In this document: positions 45,641-57,740 of the stretch, piece after piece
Layout of the letters: every line of letters starts with the position of its first letter
Position numbering within the stretch: the stretch's first letter is position 1
Source of the DNA: Delphinus delphis
Lineage: Eukaryota > Chordata > Mammalia > Artiodactyla > Delphinidae
Length of the DNA stretch: 64,000 bases
Assembly (NCBI RefSeq): GCF_949987515.2
Contig: NC_082688.1
Coordinates: forward strand, 78,930,731 to 78,994,730
Direction of reading: 5' to 3'
The notes under the pieces: generated by a model
What the model was told of the DNA's origin: nothing
Database searches by the model: none
The model's input: only the letters and a program-made list of their open reading frames with translations
Position numbers and translations under genes: made by a program

Positions 45641-47944
45641 AATAAAGACATTTAAAAATAAATCAATTCATAAATAAAGTGTACAGTATTTCAATATTAA
45701 TATTTTGAGTCTTAGCTCATCTTGCACTATCTTTCTTCTACTCAAAATAATTTATCCTAACTACAAATAAGAAACCTTCCTATAATGAGGAAACACAACT
45801 TAGGAGAGTCTTTAGAACACTCTATTAAGTTCTTTCTTTTCTCACCACAGATTCCTGACATTCATCTCTTGATCTTTTATAGCTTTCTGACTTGAGAGAT
45901 TCAAATATGACAGCTAAATTGTTGCAGAATTCTAAGTGTAATACCACTAATATTGCTCTTTCCCATCTCCTACTTCAAAAATATTTCCTAAGCAGAATAA
46001 TAAATAATGAAACAATCGAAAAAGAGAAAGCAAGGAAGTGATCTTCGAGTATCTTCTTAAATAAATTAATTGCTCAGAAAACAAACAAACAAATAAAAAA
46101 ACTCAACAAAGCAACTGGCATAAAATTAGCCTAAAACTGAAATAAAAACAATCACAGGCTACCGCTTCATCTTGCCATATGTTAAGGAGGCTTTTAAAAT
46201 CTTGCAATTTCTAAAATAAGCCATTGAAAGTCTTAAATAGTACTCAGAGTGAGAAATGAACATTTTGTGGTGTTATACATTTTTGTTGCTATTGTTAAGT
46301 GTGGGGTGAAAAACAAATATTCTCAACCACTGAACTGATAGCATTTTATTTACAAGGTACTATATTTACCCCAGCAGGTTACAGCCATAATGTTTTGCTA
46401 CTGACATCCAGGAAAAAAATTTTCAGTGCCAGGAAGAAACAGTGATGAAAGAATCCATGTGGTTATATTTTTCAAGTTTGTTCAATTATTTCTTTAACAA
46501 GAACTCAAAAGCAAATGTCTAGAAATCTAAAATAGAAAAATACAATGAAAATACATTTGGAGAAAGCTAAATTATGTTTTCAACCTAATTCCTGCAATGT
46601 TTTATCTTTTAACCTGAGGAAAATTTTACAAATCCTCTGTCCAGTCAAATAAGTTTCTAATCCTCTTTTTCCTTGAAGACTACAGATTATTTTGATTTTT
46701 TTTTCCATAAAGAGTGAATGTAGTTAAAAAGTATTAGTTGATTGTTGTTTTTATGTTTGTGAACAGCTTCTAAATTAGAAGAAATTAGACTAGGATAATG
46801 AAAGGAAGGAAGTACTTTCCACTTTTATTTGGCATTTTTTTGGTTTTTAAGTTCCATCTATAAGACAGATTTTTATGATGAAATTTTACCTCATAATGAA
46901 CACATTTATAAAAATTTATAGTATTTTGTGGGGTACTTAGTGCATTTTTAAATAGAATGAACAAACTTTTTGCTTACTGATGTGTTATTCAAAGCACTTT
47001 ATTTTTGAACTACTGGTGATCCTGTTAAACAAATGTGTATTTTTGACAGATGTTTAGCATAGATCAACTTCAGATTTATATTGCCAGCAGAGAAATACAG
47101 AACATCTGACATTTTTAAAAATGAAACTTTCTTGATTTATTTAAGTATAATAATTGTATTTACGTGACTGTGATTCTGAATTTTATAGTAATAGACACTA
47201 AGACTAATGAATCTGAGAGTAACTTAAATATCCATTCACTCCCTAGCTTCACTGGAATGACTCTCTAATCTATATATTTTTTCCTTTAACTATTCTTCTA
47301 ATTCATTACCTAATTGCCTAAGATATAAAGAGGCATGTTGCCTAAATGAAGCAGCATCAGTAAAACAAATGAGGCTAGACTTTGACTATGATATCCATTC
47401 TAGTGCTTAATCACTTATACACAGAAGATTATCTCTGAAGGGCCCAATTCCCTCTTCTATTTCTCTCCAGCAACACTCCCATGCATAATCTAGAAGCATT
47501 TTATTTGATTTGTATTTTAGCAAAAGTAAGCTTATGTATGGGAAAGTTTGCAAAGTTTAAAATCACATGGCACGTAATTTTTTTAAGCATTAAAATATTT
47601 CCTGAGCCTCCTACCCTACATTTCTCTTCCAACAATATTTGGAAAATAGTTTTGTATAAGTAAATAAAATTAACATCAATTGCTCTTCTATAAAAGAAAA
47701 AAATATATATCCACAGGCTTCCAGGAGGATAACCAAGAACTACTGCTAGATTTTGTTGGAAAGTCTACAGAAAGTCTACAGAAATCACAGAATGAAGATG
47801 AAATAAGCAAGATGAAATCACAGATGAAGATGAAATAAGCAAGTGTAACTACACCTTCCCCAGGTCTGTTTCCTATTGGCAATCACTTATTAGCCATTTA
47901 ATAGAAACTTCATCCCTCTGATTCTATTCCTGAGTTGTGTTACT
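45641..47944. other. No recognised gene; small imperfect tandem duplication
   Basis: Long AT-rich stretch with few or no repeats, the largest repeat-poor block here besides 59.1-61.0 kb. Near 47755-47845, AGAAAGTCTAC occurs twice, and ATGAAGATGAAATAAGCAAG occurs twice about 33 bp apart. Confidence 0.45.
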
Positions 47945-48960
47945 GCATTCATTAGGTTCCCAATAGAAAATGCAAGGTAACTAATGTGGGGTTTTGAAGA
48001 TAATTTAATGAGAGAAGTTACAAAGATAAGGAAAGGAACCAATAAGAAATACTGAAGCATGCTGGGAAAGCACAAGTGCAAGGTATTGAATGGAGACGTG
48101 GGGATCACATTCCAGCCTCAGAATCCCTGACTAGGGTGAGCTTGTGAAAGCAGCACTGCAATACAGTCTCACCAGTGGTATTTTGGGGGCCCACTTGATA
48201 TGCAGTGCAGATGATGTGCAATTCGTTGGCTATATTAGAGATAATATGGAGACCTTAAACTGCCCATCCAGTCAGAAGAGAAGTTATCTTCTGGCCCACC
48301 TACTGATAATCCCCATGTTAGAAGTCACATGTAGTGGCAGGTCATTCAGGCGACACCAATCCAAAACATGGACAGTTCCATGTGTGGAGCAAAGACCTAC
48401 CAAGCTTTCCTCCTTCATACTACATATTTCACAAAATTTGCTCATCAGGTCTGCAGAGATACCCTCCTACTGTGCCAGAGAACAACACGATGCTTTGTTC
48501 CTATTAATTTTGTTGCCATTAGAGCAAAACGTAAGATGCTTTTAAATTCGTAACCTTATATTCTAGGCTTCTAATCCCTCTTGCGCATGCTCTCTCTCTC
48601 TCTCTCTCTGTTTGTAATAAACATAAGTTCTTGTATAAAAAAAAAAAGATCTGGATCTAAAACAGCAGGGGAGGAGACAGTGAGAGCCTGATGAAAGCTG
48701 GACCAATAGAAGTTCCTGAAATGAACTGTAATTTTAGAGAGAGAATCAGACCAAAACCAGAGAGCCAAGGTCTAGAGGGGAGGGAGAAGAAATAATCCAT
48801 CCTTTCTCCTCCTCACTCTGATCTACCATTGGCCAAATTCAGCTATAAGTGTGAATTCAAAGAAGCCCTGGCGATGCATCTGTAGGGTCAGCCCCGGAGG
48901 CACAGAAGCAGGGCAGAGAATGTATTGGGGGAGGAGAGGCAAAAACCGATTAAATTTCTA
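47945..48960 (+). other. Unidentified retroelement-like or retrocopy region with poly-A
   Basis: About 48140-48652 ends GTTTGTAATAAACATAAGTTC, 5 more bases, then 11 A residues: an AATAAA signal about 17 nt before a poly-A tract. It holds a 133-codon open frame (48144-48545) with no domain I recognise, so I do not call it a gene. The flanks (47945-48140 and 48655-48945) resemble one old interspersed element interrupted by this segment. It could be an LTR end or a retrocopy; the parent is unknown. Confidence 0.35.
48589..48608. repeat. (CT)n tract
   Basis: Ten CT units directly upstream of the AATAAA signal. Confidence 0.93.
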
Positions 48961-49999
48961 AAATTGTTGTCATTTTGTAACTCATATCACATTATAAAGT
49001 GGAAAGGGTAATTGCCTACTTAAAGAAACTGAGATGTAATTCCTCATTTTAGGCAAATTTTCAATCATTTTATTTTTTAAATATTTTATATCAATATGCA
49101 AAATCTTTGAATTCATAAACATCTTTAAAAAAACAATTTTATTTTAAGGAAAGGCCATCTATTCTTCCTTTTAGAAAAAAGACTTTTTGAAAAACAATGG
49201 CTTCAATTTCTTCATCTGAAAATTACTTAATGTTATTAAATGACCTCTCAATGCTATTACAGAGCTACAGTTCTAATTTATTTATTTATTTTTTTAGTTC
49301 TAATTTATAACATTGAATGATCTCTATGTTAGCAAATCTCCTGATTCAGGGTGGAGCATATTTTCCTAAGTTTCATGCAATACATAAAGCCGTATATAAT
49401 GCTATGTAACTTAAGCAGCTAAATTAGATGTTTGTTTCTTTCCTTTTCACCCTCTTGCTCTTCTTAATGAGTGAGTAAACATGGTTTATAGTAAAAGATA
49501 AAAATCAAACACTATAAAATTATATATATATATCCATATATTATACATATCTACAGATACATCACATAACCACCACCAGATAAAGGTGTAGAAAATCAGT
49601 TAAAATTTGACTCAGGATCTGTCAGCCTTGTTTATAAGAGAAATTTGACAATGAACTGCTCATTTTTGGCTCAGGAAAATTTCCCCTGGGCACAGGTGGA
49701 GTGAATAACAAAGAGCAATCACCATTTGGCAACCATCATAATGAAAACTGGTTGAAGCAAAAACATCATTAGATGTTAAAAAGTGAAAGTGCAATGAGGA
49801 ATAAGATATTTATCTGGCCGCAAAGTATTTATTAATTATACTATATATATATTAATTACAAAGAAAATAGTAACTTTAAATGCAGAAACTTGGCAGAAAA
49901 CCCAACTGCTGAGAGCTAATGTTACAAGTAATTCTTCCTGATATGATGAACCGAGAACAAAAGTGTATTCCTGTCAAAACTAAATACATGAATTCCATC
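48961..49999. other. No recognised feature
   Basis: AT-rich; short AT repeats at 49522-49535 and 49840-49852. Confidence 0.5.
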
Positions 50000-50480
50000 A
50001 AGATGAAACGTTAGACAAACCTAAATTGACAGTCATTCTATAAAATGTCAGGCCAGCACTCTTCAGATATGCCAATGCCATTAAAGACACAGGAAAATGA
50101 GGAACTCTTCCAGCATACAGGAGACTAAAGAGACCTGATTCCTGAATGCAAGGCATGCTTGGGAATTTTCTTTCACTGTAAAGGATATTAGGACAAATGA
50201 AAGACTCAATGTGTATCAATGTTAATTCTCCGATTTTGATTATTAAGTGGTTATGTAAGGGAATGTTCTTGCGTTTAGAAATACACGGTGAACTGTACCA
50301 CATGAGGAGACATGAACTGTTCCACACAAAATGACATGAATTGTATAACATGGATGATACAGAAAAATAGCGAGAGTGACAAGAACAAATCTTAACACTT
50401 AGAGAATCTTGATGAAGTAGTATAGAAATACTCTGTAGTATTCTTGAAATTTTTCTGAAATCAGGTCAAAATAAAAAGGG
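50000..50480 (+). mobile_element. Old LINE 3' fragment (L1ME/HAL1-like), tentative
   Basis: CCTAAATTGACAGTCATTCTATAAAATGTCAGGCCAGCACTCTTCA (50019-50064), GGAGACTAAAGAGACCTGATTCCTGAATGCAAGGCATG (50120-50157) and TTGATTATTAAGTGGTTATGTAAGGGAATGTTCTTG form a pattern repeated widely in mammals. The family name is tentative. Confidence 0.55.
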
Positions 50481-50911
50481 AAACAAAGGGGAATAAAGAG
50501 GAGGAGACTGTGCTAGGTAAAGGAGAACTATGGCAGGACAACAACAACAAAAAATCTAGTCTTCGACCTAAAGTAAACCAAAGAATATGAAATGAAGTAC
50601 TTGATCAAGAGCCAGTTATGCTCATTCCTCCTATGACAAAGAGGAAGTTATTCTCTATCCTAGCAAAATCAAGGGATGGAAAAGACCTCAGAGCCGAATG
50701 ACTGGGGGAGGCTACAAGGAAAGCAAGATCCAGGTACGGGCATTTCTACTCACATGCAGTGCCCGCCGCCCCCCCCCTTGTGCCCCTAAGGCACACACAG
50801 ATTGCCCTGAGGGACCAGGCTTGTTGCTACAATGGGTGCTCTCTCAACAGTGAGGACTGCCTGATGCTGATCAAAGACACCCTCTACTCAAGGCTCTGTT
50901 GTGACCTAAAG
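50481..50911. other. No recognised feature
   Basis: Nothing recognised. A short GC-rich run, CCGCCGCCCCCCCCC, occurs at 50764-50778. Confidence 0.5.
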
Positions 50912-51033
50912 TGGAAGGAAATCCAAAAAAGGAGGGGATATATGTATATGTATAACTGATTCGCTTTGCTGTGCAGCAGAAACTAACACAACATTGTAAA
51001 GCAACTATACTGCAGTAAAAAAAAAAAAAAAGA
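50912..51033 (+). mobile_element. Very short L1 3' end with poly-A
   Basis: GTGGAAGGAAATCCAAAAAAGG, TTCGCTTTGCTGTGCAGCAGAAACTAACACAACATTGTAAAG, then a 15-A tail. TSD not found. Confidence 0.85.
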
Positions 51034-51163
51034 CACACTTGGTGCCTTATGCTATACTAAACCCTGCTAGTAAGATCCCCCAAAATGGCTGATATTAATG
51101 TTTCCAGAAGCCTGGCCAAATGAGGGCTCTGAGTGAGGCTTAGGGTTTTGTAAAGTAAATAAG

Positions 51164-52205
51164 GAGTTCCAATTTTTCCACATTCTTGCCGACACTTGTT
51201 GTCTTTTGTGTTTTTGATAATAGCCATCCTAACATGTGTGAAGTGATATGTAATTGTGGTTTTGATTTGCGTTTCCATGATGGTTGGTGATGCTGAGCAT
51301 CTTTTCATATGCCTGTTGGCTATCTGTATGTCTTCTTTGGAGAAATGTCTATTTGAGTCCCCAGCCCATGTTTTAATTTCATTTTTTTGCTCCTGAGTTG
51401 TAGGAATTCCTTATATATTTTGGATATTAACCCCTTAACAGATATATGGTTAGTAAATATTTTCTCCCATTCTTTTCACTCTTGACTATTTCCTTTTCCA
51501 AGTGTTGGTGAGGATGTCAAGAAATTGGAACTCTTTTAAACTGTTGGGGGGAATACAAAATGGTGCAGCCACTGTGGAAAACAGTGCGAACGTTTCTCAA
51601 AAAATTAAAAATAGAACTACCAAATGATCCAGCAATCCCACTTCTAGATATTTATCCAAAAAATGCAGTCAAGATCTCACAGAGATACTGTGATCTCACA
51701 GACATTGTAATCTCCCATGTTCATTGCGCCACTATTTATAATAGCGAAGTATAGAAACAACCGATAAGTCCATCAATGAATGAATAAAGAAAATGTGCTA
51801 TATACATACAGTTGACTATTATTCCACCTTAAAAAAGAAGGAAATCCTACAATATGTGGCAACATGGATAAACCTTGAGGACATTATGCTAAGTGAAATA
51901 AGCCAGTTTCAGAAGGACAAACACTACGTGACTCCGTTTATATGAGGTATCTGAAATAGTCAAACTCATAGAAACAGAGAGTACAATGGTAGTTTCCAGG
52001 GACTGGGGGGAGAGGGAGGGGAAAGTGTGAGGTTGTTAATTAATGGGTAAAAAGTTTCAGTTATACAAGATAAATAAGTTACAGAGGTTGCCGTACAACA
52101 TTGTGCCTACAGCTAACAATACTATATTGTGCACTAAAAAATCTGTGAGAGGGTAGATCTCATGTTAAGTATTCTTACCACAATAAAATGAAAACTAAAA
52201 TAAAA
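51164..52205 (+). mobile_element. L1 with 5' inversion, second twin-primed-like copy
   Basis: 51164-51476 is antisense ORF2 (GATAATAGCCATCCTAACATGTG, TATTTTCTCCCATTC). At 51501 the orientation flips to sense: AGTGTTGGTGAGGATGTCAAG. The sense piece continues through GATCCAGCAATCCCACTTC (51627-51645), CACTACGTGACTCCG and a 3' UTR to AATAAAATGAAAACTAAAATAAA. About 34 bp of L1 is present in both arms (complement of 51164-51198, and 51501-51533), a junction duplication. Frames are broken. Confidence 0.85.
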
Positions 52206-52280
52206 AGATCCTTGACCTCTCCCAACCCCATAAAAAAGAAAAGAAAATGAAAAAACGTTTTACATTTTGGTTAAATTTCT

Positions 52281-52857
52281 GTGATGGATTAAGGATGGTC
52301 TCAAATTCTTTGTGACTCTACCATAAAGAAGGGAAGTTTGCTTTTTTGTTTTTATGTTTTTCTCAAGTATTCTGGAATAGGCCTGTGACTTCTGTGACTA
52401 ATAAAATATGGTAAAATTGGCACTGGACCAGCTTTCCACCCAGCCTTTAAGAGATCTGGCCGCCTCTGCCCCTTCCCTTGAATTGCTTGTTTTGGAAGCC
52501 TTGAGCTACTAAGAAATCTGACTACTTGCTAGAGAGACCAAGTGCAGAGACCATGTGGAAAGGGAAAGAACCTTAGACTTCATGCGAGAGAAGCTGAGCA
52601 GCCCTAACATTCCAACTGAAACCAGCTCTGCAGTCCTACTATCCCAGGACACCAGCCATGTGAGGGAGCCATCTTAAATATTCCAACCCACCTGAGCCCC
52701 CAGGTGTCTGCAGTCCCAGTTGATATCATGTGGAGTAGAAGATGCACCCAGGTAAGCCCCATCAACCCTCAGAATCACAAGAGGTCAAAAAATGCTTATT
52801 GCTTTAAACAACCAAGTTTTAAGGTAGTTTGTTATGTAGCAAAAAATAACCATGATA
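52281..52857 (+). mobile_element. MLT1-type MaLR LTR
   Basis: TGTGATGGATTAAGGATGG start, ACTTCTGTGACTAATAAAATATGG, TTGGAAGCCTTGAGCTACTAAGAAATCTGACTAC (52492-52525), CAGCCATGTGAGGGAGCCATCTTAAATATTCC, then AACCAAGTTTTAAGGTAGTTTGTTATGTAGC near the end. Complete or nearly so. Confidence 0.78.
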
Positions 52858-52875
52858 TCCTTATATATACTCAAA

Positions 52876-53270
52876 TTCATAATTATTTCACTCATTCAAC
52901 AAGTATTTTATTAGGCATTTATTAAGAGGCCCAGTGTAGGCTCCTTGCTGGTGATTTCTGTCCAGAGGGAAGAGAAACATCAAACACATAAGAATGTATC
53001 AACATATATATATAATAATATGTGTAACTAGAGTGACGTGTATGGTATGATGAAAGGAGATGGGACCCAGGGATGATAGTCAATGCAGTGAGGGTTAAAC
53101 TGAGATCACAAGAGGTGGTAGGAGGTAACTCAGTGTGGATGAAGCAGCCACCTGTGAGAAATAATTACAGAAGTACTGAGGACTAAGGGAAGGTTACTTT
53201 CACTGGGGTTCAGCACACTTGGGGGGTATGTGGGCAGGCAAGGCCAGAGGCAAAGACAGAAGCCAGAACT
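52876..53270 (+). mobile_element. Old mammal-wide repeat, L2-end-like head
   Basis: TTTCACTCATTCAACAAGTATTTTATTAGGCATTTATTAAG (52885-52925) reads like a reversed L2 terminus. 53025-53250 (GACGTGTATGGTATGATGAAAGG) resembles the unnamed element at 17855. Tentative. Confidence 0.4.
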
Positions 53271-53463
53271 AACTTAATAAACAACTAAATAGGGACACTC
53301 TTGTCGGCCTTGTATTTTTACTACCTGGAACATTTTCTGACACATAATCAATGTCCAACAAATGCTAAAAGCTTCCAGGAAAGACAGAAAGGAGAGAGGG
53401 AAGGGGGAAGTAAGATGTTCTTTGCTCTTGCAAACCCTGCTTACACAGCAGTGCGCGCTCATT

Positions 53464-53634
53464 CAGTGGTTCTCAAATTTTGCTGCATGTTAAAATAATA
53501 TGGGATTTAAAAAACCCTCATACCCAAGCTGGACCCCATATCCAAGGTGGACCACACACCTAATGAACTAGAATCTCTTGAGTGGGACCCAGACATCACA
53601 GGTGATTCCACTGTGCAGCCAAGTTTGCACCAAG
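53464..53634 (+). mobile_element. MER5A/B-type hAT MITE
   Basis: CAGTGGTTCTCAAATTTTGCTGCATGTTAAAATAATATGGG at the left, GGACCC blocks, AGAATCTCTTGAGTGGGACCCAGACATCAC and GGTGATTCCACTGTGCAGCCAAG at the right. It fits the MER5 palindromic-type element. Length about 170 bp. Confidence 0.82.
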
Positions 53635-54934
53635 GAGTGGGGTTTCCATCATTCTATGCTCCTGCTTGGTAAAGTGGGGAACAGTGTTTCCTGACTAGTT
53701 TTCCTCATAGACCTTACAGTTTAAAGTGTCAGCAAATTAATCTAGGTCCTAATGCAACCTGACACTGGTAAGCAATAGGGAACAAAAGACCAGCGCTAAG
53801 TATCATTGGCTATTACTGAAAATATAAAATCTAAAATCTAATTTGAAAAATATGTCTCCATGCCTCTCTATTAATGAATTATGTAAGTAGGCTATGTAGT
53901 GGTTATTTACTGAAACATTCACTCGGTGGAATATATTGAATAAATATGCCAGGAAAACTGAGCAAATCTAGTTAAATGACTACTGTATCATGGACTATTC
54001 AATTAAAAAATATCTTTGATCATAGATCTCAGAACCAGCCCAGCACAAAAACGTATTAGTGTTCCAACTGATGGCCACATTGTTGCAGATAAAATAGCAA
54101 TGTTAATTCAATTAGTAAATCAGTAATAATTGTGGAAAATACCCATAAATGAACACTATTTTCAATCATTCATAAAAGATAGTTTTGATGTATATCCTGA
54201 GTAATCTTCATTTTTCTCACTCTTTATTGTTGCCTATTTCAAGGTGTTCTATGAAAAGGGATTCTGCATAACTTCACTAACTTCATGGGAAACTTTTTCA
54301 TGGAGGATTTGAATATAAGTAAAGTTTTCACCATGTATAGATGTATAGATATGGATGCTTTGAAGACATAAAAATGTCTATCATTCAAAAACAAAAAATT
54401 ACATGATTTTAGCAATAATATACCTGTGATATCAGTAACCTCTTACATTGAAGCCCTGTGTTCTAATACAGAGAAATTTTCATAGAAGGAATTTGTCTAC
54501 TTCTCAGAACTCTAGCACCCATGGAAAGACAGGTCCTTCACCTTGGCTGATAGGATCCCCCTTCATTTTTCCTTAAATCCAGGAAGCCGTGTTTCCTTCA
54601 TGGTGCCCGGCATAGAATTAACTATTTAAGTCTTCAGTTGAGTTTCTTATCTGTGTATATTTAAGCCTGAAGTTGTGTCCACCTCCTAGTAGTAACTGAT
54701 TAGATGCATGATTACATTCCTCCCCTCTATGTACCATGAAGTGAAAAGCAGACAGTTGCATGACATTGATTGCCTATAGTATCAGCACATTTCCAGTTTG
54801 CTTGACTCTCCCTGACATCTTGGTGATGGCCCCTCTCTCCACATACATTTTCCAGCACTGCACATAACCATCCTATTGACTGCCTAGCTGGGCTATTCCT
54901 GTGCCATAGAGTTGGCTGGGTGCCGACATATGTG
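53635..54934. other. No recognised feature
   Basis: Nothing recognised. Confidence 0.5.
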
Positions 54935-55115
54935 GTTAATTACTCTTCATGACAAATCTGTGAGATGGGTACTATTCTTCTGATTCTGAAAGTGAGGAAA
55001 TGGACACACAGAGATTCTCAGTGACTTGTATAAATTTCCTGAGCCAGAAAAGAGCAGAAATATGATGAACCAGACCTCCCAACCATAAGCCGAGTGTTGT
55101 TTAATTGCATTCCCA
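54935..55115 (-). mobile_element. MIR SINE, reverse
   Basis: GAGATGGGTACTATTCTTC, AAAGTGAGGAAATGGACACACAGAG (54989-55013) and CAGAAATATGATGAACCAGACCTCCCAACC are the reversed MIR. Confidence 0.78.
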
Positions 55116-55394
55116 CTGGAGGGGATCTGATTTAACTTTACCCAGTTAAGGAGACAATGTCTCCAACATTCATTCTAATGGGTTAAAAACTTGGTTGTGA
55201 AAGATCCTATCACTTGAGAAATGATGTCATAAATCCAATTCTAACTTCCAGATAGTTACTGTCTTTATCTTAAAAAGAAGTGTAACACTTTAAAGCAAAA
55301 ATGGGCTGCCTTTTTCCCCCTGCTATTCCACTGCTGCTTTATGACAGTATTTTTTCTGTAAACTTTATCAGGTTTTTTGTTTGACATTATTAAC

Positions 55395-55620
55395 TCCCTC
55401 AAACTATGGACTCAGAAGTCAGGCAGACCAAATTCAAGTTTTACTACCTCTTGCCTGAGGGACCTTAGTCAAGCCCTTTAACCTCTTGGTGTCTCAATTT
55501 TCTCATTTGTAAAATATTGTAAAAATAGAGCCTGGAGGCCAGTTTACTGGATGGTAGAGAGCTGGATAAGACAGTGCATATCAAGAACTTAGTACAGTGC
55601 TCAAAATGATGCACTGATAA
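55395..55620 (+). mobile_element. MIR SINE
   Basis: GACTCAGAAGTCAGGCAGACCAAATTCAAGTT (55409-55440), TTAGTCAAGCCCTTTAACCTCTTGGTGTCTCAATTTTCTCATTTGTAAAATA and AACTTAGTACAGTGCTCAAAATG. This is one of the better-preserved MIRs here. Confidence 0.85.
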
Positions 55621-56554
55621 TGCACTGATAATGATGATAAAGATAATAATGATACTTAGAGGAATTGATCCTTCATTGGATGGGCTTTGGGTGAATTTGT
55701 TTTCTGTAAAATGACCTAACGCTTTACCTCACCAACTGTAACCCAAGGAGTGTCACACTACAATCTCAATCTCTCTTTCTCTCTCTCCTTCTGTCTCTCT
55801 CTGTCTTTCCCTCCCCCTCCTCCCTCCCTCCCAGGTAATAAGCCCTGTTATTACTCGGGCGGTACAAAGGTTAGCTGACTCTGAAATGAGTGATGTATAA
55901 GTGGAATTTTCTTTGTTAACTTCCATTTTGTTGGATGAATCTCAGAAGATGATTCATTAGAGTCCCTAACCTTTGATCAAGGCCTAGTGCAAAACAAAAA
56001 TACAGGGCCCTTTGTTCAAAAAAGCAGGGAAAAAAAATGGTGTTAAACCTAGTAAATTATAAAGCATTTTCCTTTCTTCTGCATCAGTCCCCCTCTCCCT
56101 CTCCCTCCTGGTTTCCCTGGAGCAAGAACCATGCCTTTCTCCTCTTTGTATCTACCACAACAAGAACTGTGCATAAAACCAGTTAATTAAATGAGGCATA
56201 TGATGGGTGAAGAACCAAATGCCTGAATCCATGCTCTCTATGCTTCTGGGCCTCACCTTCAGCCAACAGCCTCTTTCCCTAACACATCAGTAGCAGTTTC
56301 CAAACAAGGTGCCCCCTCTCTAACTTCTCCCCACCTCATATCCATATACTGCCCCACTACTTAACTTTTTGAAACATACATTCCATTTGTATTAATACCA
56401 TTCAAAACTGTGGCATTCCATCAACTACCATATAAATTACACCCTCCCTATAAAAGCTTTTATTACATTGCTTTTTTAGCTCTAAGATGGGTTTTTTGTT
56501 TGTTTGTTTCTTTGTGTTTATTTGCTTAGGTATTTGAACTTGTTATTCTTTCTT
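55621..56554. other. Pyrimidine tract and unassigned sequence
   Basis: 55766-55833 is a CT-rich tract. 56115-56195 (GGAGCAAGAACCATGCC, ACAAGAACTGTGCATAAAACC) may be another L2 end. The rest is unassigned. Confidence 0.45.
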
Positions 56555-56920
56555 TTTGGAACATTATCCTGATGCCAACTCATCTCTCATTTGATTCCAC
56601 TTACTCAACTTACACAAATACTTTACTTTACAAAATAACTTTCATTGACTTTTCTACCTGTCCTTTCAGTTTACATGTTCCCTACTACATGTGTCTATGG
56701 CACCTCTACTTGTCCTTTCATCTCACTCATCACACTTTCCTTACAAGGTCAAGGTCTTGTTTTCTCCTCCATTCTCGTAAGCATCATAGGGGCAAAAACA
56801 AACTTTGTCCTATTTATCACAATTTCCCCAAAGTCCAGCAAAATGCCCAGCATTTAATAGAAACCCCGTACAAGAGTTTATGAATGAATATATGAACAAA
56901 CAGATGAATAAATGCTCACT
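56555..56920 (+). mobile_element. L2 LINE 3' part
   Basis: GGAACATTATCCTGATGCCAACTCATC, GTAAGCATCATAGGGGCAAAAACAAACTTTGTCC (56777-56810), CCAGCAAAATGCCCAGCATTTAATAGAAACC and a TGAATGAATA end. The apparent frames are translations of L2 debris. Confidence 0.68.
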
Positions 56921-57439
56921 GAGGATATTAAAGACAATTTGTATTTTACATTCTTGCAGGCCTCTCAGAAAAATTCTGATTATGCCCAAAGAGTCACTTC
57001 CTGGAAGAGATTCAGAAAAAGAGGCAGGGAGGGGAGTTGGAACCGCAGGTTTTCACTACAGACTAAAAACTCCCCTTGCACAGAACTCTTCGAATCACTC
57101 AGTTGTGGATTTTTGTCCTGGCAGTGCTACCACACAGTACATGCTAGGGTTGGAGACTTCTGAGGCCAATATAAATCACGGGAAAGCAGTCCTCGGGCTT
57201 GAACAATATATATTCTACAGTCTGTGATTGACTTGACATGTATGTGTGACACAGATTTGATTAGCATTTCTTTTGCCCTCATGATAAGTAAATTTATACC
57301 AGACATAAAGCTACCTGATTTCCCTCTTCTTCTATGTAAGTATGACCTTGGGGATTTCACATCTCAGGTTGTGGCTCAACACCACAAACAGAAGTAAGAA
57401 AAAGGAAAGGAAAAACGAGAGACAACCAAAGGTAAATTT
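56921..57439. other. No recognised feature
   Basis: Nothing recognised. Confidence 0.5.
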
Positions 57440-57740
57440 TTTCTAGTGATAATAGTAATAATGATAGTAGAGGTATTCATGGTATTTGTAGAAGGAGCTT
57501 CCATTTTTTAAGTATATACTATATATTATTCACTTTGCTAAGTACTTTATGTATATTACCTTATTTAATTTATAAGACGTCCATAAAAGTGTGTCCTATT
57601 ATTTCCCCCACTCTGTAGATAAGCAAACAGGTTAGAAGAATTAAGATACCAACAGCCAACAGATCATTGCACATGGCAAATAAGGACACAAACTGAGATC
57701 TCATTGCTTAAATATAGGGCCAACACTTTAATGCTGACTG
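57440..57740 (-). mobile_element. MIR SINE, reverse
   Basis: CACTTTGCTAAGTACTTTATGTATATTACCTTATTTAATTTATAAGACG (57531-57579), CCCCCACTCTGTAGATAAGC and AACTGAGATCTCATTGCTTAAATATAGGGCC are the reversed MIR. Confidence 0.75.

Noticed and set aside
48144..48545. 133-codon open frame, plus strand
   Set aside because: Translation has no recognisable family; an alternative frame overlaps it. Kept only as part of an unidentified segment.
56805..57227. 140-codon open frame, plus strand
   Set aside because: Its start lies in L2 debris and no domain is visible; it overlaps two other frames. Treated as chance.
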